Below, piece by piece: positions 46,245 through 52,051 of a DNA stretch of 52,051 nucleotides. Under the pieces are notes generated by a model. That model searched no databases, had not been told where the DNA came from, and saw nothing but the letters and a program-made list of their open reading frames with translations. Made by a program: the position numbers and the translations under genes. Source of the stretch: Alphaproteobacteria bacterium (GTDB lineage Bacteria > Pseudomonadota > Alphaproteobacteria > Rickettsiales > JABCZZ01); assembly GCA_013289445.1 (NCBI GenBank), contig JABCZZ010000008.1:1-52051 (forward strand), in the 5' to 3' direction. The first letter of the stretch is position 1. Each line of letters begins with the position of its first letter.

Positions 46245-47201
46245 ATGCTTAATCCTACCCAGCCGCTCGAAACCGAAATCGACCGACTGCGCAAGGAGAT
46301 GAACGCCGTCATCCTCGCGCATTACTATCAGGAGGACGAGATCCAGGACATCGCCGATTTCGTCGGCGACTCGCTCGATCTCGCGCGCAAGGCAGCCGCC
46401 ACAAGCGCCGATGTCATCGTGTTCTGCGGCGTAAAATTCATGGCCGAGGGCGCCAAGATCCTCAATTCCGGCAAAACCGTATTGCTGCCCGATCTCAAAG
46501 CGGGCTGCTCGCTGGAGGACTCTTGCCCTGCCCCGGCGTTCAAGAAATTCAAAGAGCAGCATTCCGATCACAAGGTCGTGACCTACATCAACTGTTCAGC
46601 AGAAGTGAAGGCGCTCTCCGATGTGATTGTGACATCGAGCAATGCCGAACATATCATCCGTCAGTTTCCGCCTGAGCAGAAACTCATCTTTGCGCCTGAT
46701 AGATTTTTAGGCGCCCATCTCATCAAGAAGACCGGGCGTGACATGCTGCTGTGGAACGGCACCTGTATCGTGCATGAGCGTTTTTCCGAACAGGAGTTAG
46801 TGAAGCTCAAGACCCGCCATCCCGATGCGTATATCATCGCCCATCCTGAATGCCCCGGCGATATTCTGCGTTACGCTCATCACATTGGCTCGACCTCGTC
46901 GCTGCTCAAATTCACCGAGGATCATCCGGGCAAGGAATTCATCGTGCTCACTGAACCCGGCATCATCCACCAGATGAAACAGAAATCTCCCGGCAGTGTT
47001 TTTCATGAAGCGCCCGGCATCATCGGCGGCGCCTGTGTCAGCTGCAACAACTGCCATTACATGAAAATGAACACGCTGGAGAAACTGCATCTGTGCATGA
47101 AGAATCGCACGCCGCAGCTCACCCTGCCCGCCGCACTCATTCAGGCCGCACGCGCACCGCTGGAGCGCATGCTTACTATGTCTGCCTCGCTTAAAAAGTA
47201 A
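46245..47201 (+). CDS. nadA: Quinolinate synthase NadA
   Basis: Encodes 318 residues. [20 protein letters not shown] is the substrate-binding start. Cluster ligands are seen in [21 protein letters not shown] and the C-terminal [15 protein letters not shown] block. NadA condenses iminoaspartate with dihydroxyacetone phosphate to give quinolinate. It is nearly adjacent to the other NAD genes but on the opposite side of the SdhA-like gene from nadC. Confidence 0.95.
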   Translation: MLNPTQPLETEIDRLRKEMNAVILAHYYQEDEIQDIADFVGDSLDLARKAAATSADVIVFCGVKFMAEGAKILNSGKTVLLPDLKAGCSLEDSCPAPAFKKFKEQHSDHKVVTYINCSAEVKALSDVIVTSSNAEHIIRQFPPEQKLIFAPDRFLGAHLIKKTGRDMLLWNGTCIVHERFSEQELVKLKTRHPDAYIIAHPECPGDILRYAHHIGSTSSLLKFTEDHPGKEFIVLTEPGIIHQMKQKSPGSVFHEAPGIIGGACVSCNNCHYMKMNTLEKLHLCMKNRTPQLTLPAALIQAARAPLERMLTMSASLKK

Positions 47202-47218
47202 CTTTCAAGGAGCGTTTC

Positions 47219-48016
47219 ATGCAACTTCCTACTCTGCTTCCCTTAAAGACCGAAGGCGAAAGCTTCGCCGGATTCAGTTACCATCTCGACGGCGGTCTCG
47301 TGCCGGCACTCACCGTCAACCTCAACGGGCAGAGCTCCATCTATTTCGAACATCATACGCTGCTATGGAAGTCCACAAGCATACAAATCGGCATTAAAAA
47401 ACTGGACGGCGTGTTCAATCGCATGATCTCGGGCATGCCCATCTTCATGACCGAAGCCGTGGGCACCGGCCCCATCGCCATGAGCCGCGACGGCGTTGGC
47501 CAGATTTTCCCGCTGCATTTGAAACGCGGACAGGAAATCGACATTCGCGAACATCAGTTTCTTGCAGCCACCAATTCGGTCGACTACAGCTTCCAGATGG
47601 TGCGCGGCATCGCCAATATTCTTTTCGGCGGCACCGGCTTTTTCATCGACAAATTCCGCGCACTCAGCGACGATGGCATCGTCTGGCTCTACGGGTACGG
47701 CAACGTGTTCGAAGTCAATCTCGCTGCCGGCGAACAAATCGACGTCGAGCCCAGCGCCTGGCTGTATAAAGACCCCACCGTGCAGATGGACACCAACCTG
47801 ACCAATCTTTCCACCGGCCTGTTCGGTGGCAACAGCTTCACGCTCAACCGCTTCACCGGCCCGGGCAAATTGGGCATCCAGTCGATGTCGATGCCCAATA
47901 TCCTCGCCGCCAATGTTGCAAGCGGCGTTACCAGCTCAAATTCCAGCAGTAATACCGAAGCGGCAGGTGTCATCGGACTGGCGTCAGCAGCATTTAAATT
48001 ATTTGGCAAGGACTAA
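47219..48016 (+). CDS. AIM24/DUF124 family protein
   Basis: Encodes 265 residues. QSSIYFEHHTLLWKSTS, a GTGPIAMSRDGVGQIFPLHL region and FLAATNSVDYSFQMVRGI match the AIM24 beta-sandwich family (TIGR00266-like). Function is unknown in bacteria. It follows nadA by 17 bases. Its C-terminus is a Gly/Ser/Ala-rich tail. Confidence 0.85.
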   Translation: MQLPTLLPLKTEGESFAGFSYHLDGGLVPALTVNLNGQSSIYFEHHTLLWKSTSIQIGIKKLDGVFNRMISGMPIFMTEAVGTGPIAMSRDGVGQIFPLHLKRGQEIDIREHQFLAATNSVDYSFQMVRGIANILFGGTGFFIDKFRALSDDGIVWLYGYGNVFEVNLAAGEQIDVEPSAWLYKDPTVQMDTNLTNLSTGLFGGNSFTLNRFTGPGKLGIQSMSMPNILAANVASGVTSSNSSSNTEAAGVIGLASAAFKLFGKD

Positions 48017-48062
48017 CTTTCGCTGTCCCAAAAAAATGCTGGCAAGATTACAAAAATGTAAT

Positions 48063-48091
48063 TTGTCGCACCCGGCCGAATGCGGTAAAAA
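48063..48091 (+). promoter_or_regulatory. Candidate promoter of the small secreted-protein gene
   Basis: TTGTCG (48063-48068), a 17-base spacer and TAAAAA (48086-48091). Transcription would start near 48098, just before a hairpin. Confidence 0.4.
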
Positions 48092-48100
48092 TAAAGACAC

Positions 48101-48132
48101 ATCCGCTGCAGCAGTTTGCCCAGCGGATTTTT
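48101..48132 (+). terminator. Hairpin plus T tract before the secreted-protein gene
   Basis: ATCCGCTG, a 12-base loop, CAGCGGAT and TTTTT. It could end the thiC-AIM24 transcript or, since it lies between the candidate promoter and the ATG at 48155, be a 5' leader structure. Confidence 0.45.
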
Positions 48133-48154
48133 AAACATCCTTGTGGAGTTTCCC

Positions 48155-48424
48155 ATGAAGAAGACCTTAATCGCTGCTACTTCCGTGCTCGCTCTCGTCG
48201 CTTTTGCCGCTTTTGCTGATGATGCCGTTAAGCAGCCCACCGACAATTCGGCTCCGTCCGCCGCTCCGGCCGATGCTCCGTCCGCTTCTTCTGCCGCCGC
48301 CGCCCCGATTGCAGTTGCTCCGGCCACTGATCCTGCCACTGCCGCTCCGAGCGCAGGCGCTACCATGATGGCACCCAGCGATTCCTCTGCCACGCCCGCT
48401 GCAAGCAACGCCGACAAGAAGTAG
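48155..48424 (+). CDS. Small secreted Ala/Pro/Ser-rich protein
   Basis: Encodes 89 residues from the ATG at 48155 (GGAG upstream). Signal peptide MKKTLIAATSVLALVAFAAFA; the mature chain is Ala/Pro/Ser-rich, without a domain. A strong terminator follows immediately. Such abundant envelope proteins are common; function is unknown. Confidence 0.7.
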   Translation: MKKTLIAATSVLALVAFAAFADDAVKQPTDNSAPSAAPADAPSASSAAAAPIAVAPATDPATAAPSAGATMMAPSDSSATPAASNADKK

Positions 48425-48440
48425 TTTTTAGCACCTGACG

Positions 48441-48470
48441 AAAAAGGCGGGGAAATTCCCCGCCTTTTTT
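48441..48470. terminator. Strong bidirectional terminator
   Basis: AAAAAGGCGGGG, a 5-base loop, CCCCGCC and TTTTTT. It serves the secreted-protein gene and, with its A tract on the other side, the SdhA-like gene converging from the right. Confidence 0.9.
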
Positions 48471-48483
48471 ATTGCCTGGATAG

Positions 48484-50268
48484 TTAATATTGGCGCTGCT
48501 GTGGTGCAAGACTCGGCATCATCGCCGCGCTGTCGTCTATCATGCGTACCGGACGCGTGGTCAGATGCATGGCGCCTTTATTATCAAGGGTGAAAAGCGT
48601 GTGTGCCTGCCAGCGTGTGTCATCGCGGGTGGGATAATCCATGCGCCAGTGCGCCCCTCTGCTCTCGGTGCGATAGAGCGCCGACGCAAGCGTCGCCGAC
48701 GCCTGGCGCAGCAGATTATCGAGTTCGATGGCCTCGATGAGATCGTTATTCCACAGCATGGTTTTATCACGCACGGCCAATACAGCGTTGCGCTGCTGCC
48801 AGATATTTTCAAGCGCGCGCATGCCGTTTTCCAGTGAAAGGGCTTCACGAAAAATACCCGCATGATGATGCATGATGGTCTGCATCTGACGGCGCAACTG
48901 CGCCGCAGGCACATGGCCTTTGGCATGACGCAATCCGTCAAAATGTGAAAGGGCGCGATCCAGCGTCGCCGGATCGAGTGCCGGATGGCTGCCACCACCA
49001 GCAGTCGCTGCGCGTTCGCCTGCCGCTTTTCCAAACACCATGAGATCGAGCAGTGAATTGCACCCCAGGCGATTGGCACCATGCACCGAATTGCACGCCG
49101 CCTCGCCGATAGCAAGCAGTCCGCTCACCTCGCTGCCGTTTTCATGAAGCGCCGCGCTGCTGGTAAGCGTCGGAATGCCGCCCATGGTGTAATGCACTGA
49201 GGGAATAACCGGAATCGCCGCAGTGAGCACATCCACTCCGGCAAATGTTTTTGCGATATCGCGGATCGAAGGCAGTTTGGCGTTGATGAGATCGGCGCCC
49301 AGATGATCAAGCTTGAGCCAGATATGATCCTTGCCGCCGCCCGCACCCCTGCCTTCACGGATTTCCTGCATGATGGCGCGGCTGATGACATCGCGCGACG
49401 CCAGATCCTGATACGCCGGCGCATAACGCGACATGAAACGCTCACCCAAACTATTGGTGAGTACCCCGCCTTCGCCGCGCGCGCCTTCGGTGATGAGCAC
49501 GCCGGTGCCGTAAAGCCCGGTGGGATGAAACTGGATGAATTCCATGTCCATGAGTGGCAGGCCGGCACGCAGCACCATGGCACCGCCGTCGCCGGTGCAG
49601 ATAGTGGAAGCAGTGGTCGAGGAATAAATCTAACCAAAGCCGCCCGTGGCTAAAATCAATTGCCGGCTGCGCAGCAGATGCATGTCGCCGGTGGCAAGTT
49701 CCCAGGCAAGCACGCCTGCGCAAGCCCCTTGTTTGTCAAACACCAGATCGAGCGCAAGAAATTCAGCAAAAAAACGCACACCCGTGCGCAGGCTTTGTTG
49801 ATAAAGCGTATGCAGCATCGCGTGTCCGGTGCGGTCGGCAGCGGCGCAGGCGCGGTAAGCCAGCGGCCCTTTGCCGAATTCCGTCGACTGACCGCCGTAA
49901 GCGCGTTGATAGATGGCACCTTTGGCATCGCGCGTGAAGGCCACGCCCATCTGTTCAAGCTCGCGAATGGCGGCGGGTGCCTCCTTACACATGAAGGCAA
50001 TAGCGTCTTGATCACCCAGCCAGTCCGAGCCACGAATAGTGTCGTACATATGCCAGCGCCAGTCGTCGGCGCCACGATTTCCCAGCGCCGCGTTGATGCC
50101 GCCCTGCGCTGCCACCGTATGGCTGCGGGTGGGGGGCACTTTGGTCAGCACAATGACACTGGCACCCTGGGCACGCGCAGCGAGCGCCGCCCGCAGCCCG
50201 GCACCACCGGCACCGACAATGGCGACATCTACCTTGTGTTCTATGAGGCTATACGCTTTAACAGACAT
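48484..50268 (-). pseudogene. SdhA-like fumarate reductase/succinate dehydrogenase flavoprotein, interrupted by an amber codon
   Basis: The frame is continuous at 595 codons from 50268 to 48484 except for TAG at 49630-49632 (codon 213). The N-terminal half has [19 protein letters not shown] and [19 protein letters not shown], with the covalent-FAD His; the second half has [24 protein letters not shown] and [14 protein letters not shown], the active-site residues of SdhA. The amber follows GGFG, where SdhA proteins have Arg (GGYGR) and some flavoproteins have Gln, so CAG to TAG is plausible. No sdhB, C or D is adjacent. The motifs are those of SdhA rather than NadB, though it lies between nadA and nadC. 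Confidence 0.8.
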
Positions 50269-50303
50269 AGGATGAGGGCTACAACGGGTTGGCGGAGCGC
50301 AGT

Positions 50304-51149
50304 ATGGAACCCAATTTGAAAGAAGTCGAGCGTATCATCGCCACCGCACTGGCTGAGGATATCGGCAAAGGCGATGTCACGGCGGAGCTGCTGGTGCCGC
50401 CAAACGCCACGGCCACGCTTTCCTTCGTCACGCGTGAGCCGCTGGTGATGTGCGGCGGCGCGGTGGTGACACGCGTGTTTTTTAAAGTCGACCCCACCAT
50501 CAAAACTAAGCTTTTTGCCAACGACGGCAAGCGCATGACGGCTGGCACCAAGCTCATCGATGTCAGCGGACCGGCCCGCGAAATTTTAAGCGCGGAGCGT
50601 GTGGCGCTTAATTTGCTGGCGCGCATGTGCGCAGTGGCAACGCTTACGGCCCATTACGTCAAGGCAGTGCATGGCACCGGTGTGAGTGTGATTGATACGC
50701 GCAAGACCATGCCCGGGCTGCGCGAACTCGACAAATATGCCGTGCGCGCCGGCGGCGGGCGCAATCACCGCATGCGACTGGACGACGCCATTCTCATCAA
50801 GGACAATCATATCGCGCTTGCCGGCAGTGTCAGCGAAGCGTTTAGCCGCGCCAAAGCAGGCAATACACATAAGCTGCCGATCGAAATCGAATGCGACACG
50901 CTGGCGCAGGTTCAAGAGGCGCTCAAAGCAGGTGCGCAAAGCATTATGCTCGATAATATGGACATTCCCACCCTGCACGAAGCGGTAAAGCTTGTGGCCG
51001 GGCGCGCATCGCTGGAAGCGTCGGGCAACATCACGCTCGATAACGCAAGGCAGGTGGCACAAACCGGCGTTGATTATATCTCGGTGGGCAGGCTTACCCA
51101 TTCCGTACCCAGCGTCGATATCGGGCTCGACATCCTCGTGAAAAACTAA
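50304..51149 (+). CDS. nadC: Nicotinate-nucleotide pyrophosphorylase (carboxylating) NadC
   Basis: Encodes 281 residues from the ATG at 50304 (GGAG 7 bases upstream); a TTG at 50289 is less likely. [49 protein letters not shown] and the C-terminal [14 protein letters not shown] are the family signatures. It converts quinolinate to nicotinate mononucleotide. It is divergent from the SdhA-like gene, and its stop overlaps that of the TonB receptor by 4 bases. Confidence 0.95.
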   Translation: MEPNLKEVERIIATALAEDIGKGDVTAELLVPPNATATLSFVTREPLVMCGGAVVTRVFFKVDPTIKTKLFANDGKRMTAGTKLIDVSGPAREILSAERVALNLLARMCAVATLTAHYVKAVHGTGVSVIDTRKTMPGLRELDKYAVRAGGGRNHRMRLDDAILIKDNHIALAGSVSEAFSRAKAGNTHKLPIEIECDTLAQVQEALKAGAQSIMLDNMDIPTLHEAVKLVAGRASLEASGNITLDNARQVAQTGVDYISVGRLTHSVPSVDIGLDILVKN

Positions 51150-52051
51150 AAACTGAATGGTTTGGCAATGGTAATAAATACGGCGCGCCGTAAGCCGTAT
51201 TGCGGCGCGAATACGCCGATGCCCGAGCCGTCGCGGATTTCATAGACGCGGTCAAAAAGATTGAGCACCGAGAGTTTGGTCTCAAGCGTGCCGGCCCTGG
51301 GGCCAATGTCGAACGTATAGCCAGCGCTGGCATTGACCACGGCATAAAACGGCAGATGCTCGGTATTGGCAAAGCCGTCGCGCAGACCGCTGCCGTAGAT
51401 CATATCGGTGCCGTATTTGACATCGTGATACGTATAAGCTGCGCCCGCAGAGCCGCTGATCAGCTGATCGTGATCAAGATGCACGGCGTTGCTGCTAATA
51501 TAGGCAAGCTCATCAGGGCTGAAATTATATTCGCCCGACACCACGTCCTTGCCCATTGCCTTGGAGAGCGCAAGGTTGCTGTAGGCCGAAACAGCGCCAC
51601 GGTTGTAGTCGCCGGTGAATTCGATGCCGCGCACCCAGCCGCGTTCGTAATTGAACGGGGCATAGATGAGTGCCTGGCCGAACTGGCCTAAATCAAGTAA
51701 GTCACGCGCCTGTTTGTAATAGGCATCTACACCGTAATTGAGGCTAGGCGAAAGTTTCTGGATGAAGCCCGCATCGAAGTAATTGTCTTTCTCCGGCACG
51801 ACGGGAGATGCCCCGGTGCTCGCAGGTTGCCCGGTGGTGTTTTGAAATTGCGCGACGTTGAGCGGCGCGATGAGTTCGGTCGGCGGCGGCGTGAAATAAC
51901 GTGCATATCCCGCATGCAGACGGGTCGACTGGGTGAGATCGTAGATGGCGCCCAGTCGTGGTGATAAGGCGTTTTCATTGACAAAAGCGCTGTAAGCATC
52001 GGCGCGCACGCCATAATTAATCGTGAGTTTATCGATGGGCTGCCATTCATC
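51146..52051 (-). CDS. TonB-dependent receptor, C-terminal part
   Basis: The start lies beyond the window; about 300 codons are present. The sequence shows repeated beta strands of a TonB receptor barrel (LHAGYARYFTPPP, NYGVDAYYKQARDLLDLGQF, GWVRGIEFTGDYNRG, LSVLNLFDRVYEIRDGSGIG) and ends KPFSF with a terminal Phe. The ligand cannot be inferred. It ends overlapping nadC. Confidence 0.85.
   Translation of the reverse strand, partial: DEWQPIDKLTINYGVRADAYSAFVNENALSPRLGAIYDLTQSTRLHAGYARYFTPPPTELIAPLNVAQFQNTTGQPASTGASPVVPEKDNYFDAGFIQKLSPSLNYGVDAYYKQARDLLDLGQFGQALIYAPFNYERGWVRGIEFTGDYNRGAVSAYSNLALSKAMGKDVVSGEYNFSPDELAYISSNAVHLDHDQLISGSAGAAYTYHDVKYGTDMIYGSGLRDGFANTEHLPFYAVVNASAGYTFDIGPRAGTLETKLSVLNLFDRVYEIRDGSGIGVFAPQYGLRRAVFITIAKPFSF

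Noticed and set aside
48484..50268. Calling the flavoprotein NadB
   Set aside because: It lies near nadA and nadC, but its motifs ([33 protein letters not shown] and the C-terminal RDDTRW region) are those of SdhA.

Overview
The window looks like chromosomal DNA of a Gram-negative bacterium, most likely an alphaproteobacterium. It has outer-membrane genes (MlaA lipoprotein, OprB-type porin, O-antigen ligase, TonB receptor, NodT/HlyD/RND pump), many signal-peptide and lipobox proteins, mid-range GC and a quinolinate-type NAD pathway. The genus cannot be fixed from the sequence. Genes are tightly packed and no intergenic gap exceeds about 300 bases.

Layout. 1-5 kb is an envelope block: a DUF883 end, mlaA with an upstream alpha/beta-hydrolase lipoprotein that carries a frameshift, small lipoproteins, two His-rich secreted proteins and a YiiX-like amidase. 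5-17 kb is housekeeping: a BaiN-like flavoprotein, RidA, a TPR/glycosyltransferase, Kup, an OprB porin, L-2-hydroxyglutarate oxidase with a ParB-like protein and MgtC, and a 472-aa unknown. 17-26 kb holds a 1447-aa membrane protein of unknown role, a TMEM175-like channel, small secreted proteins and several unknown proteins. tRNA-Ala(TGC) lies at 26.04 kb, followed by a convergent pair (secreted protein and amidase/CHAP-like protein), a PXPV-type secreted protein, an O-antigen ligase and a secreted low-complexity protein.

30.25-42.71 kb is the highlight: an integrated mobile element of about 12.4 kb. It is bounded by the 13-bp direct repeat AGTATGGCGACCC, whose right copy covers the 3' end of tRNA-Glu(TTC). 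Cargo is a tripartite RND efflux pump with its own two-component system. The core is an unknown protein, a broken small ORF, a SpoVG-like protein, a phage/plasmid Rep-like protein and a large serine recombinase. The recombinase reading frame runs into the tRNA, so its last 18 residues and stop codon come from host DNA. In the excised circle the frame would instead continue through the left end for 30 different residues.

42.8-52 kb is conserved metabolism: mutY divergent from a thiC-MAPEG-nadA-AIM24 operon, a small secreted protein, an SdhA-like flavoprotein gene interrupted by an amber codon, nadC, and the end of a TonB-dependent receptor gene. nadA and nadC are the quinolinate branch of NAD synthesis. 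The orphan SdhA-like gene between them is not a typical NadB.
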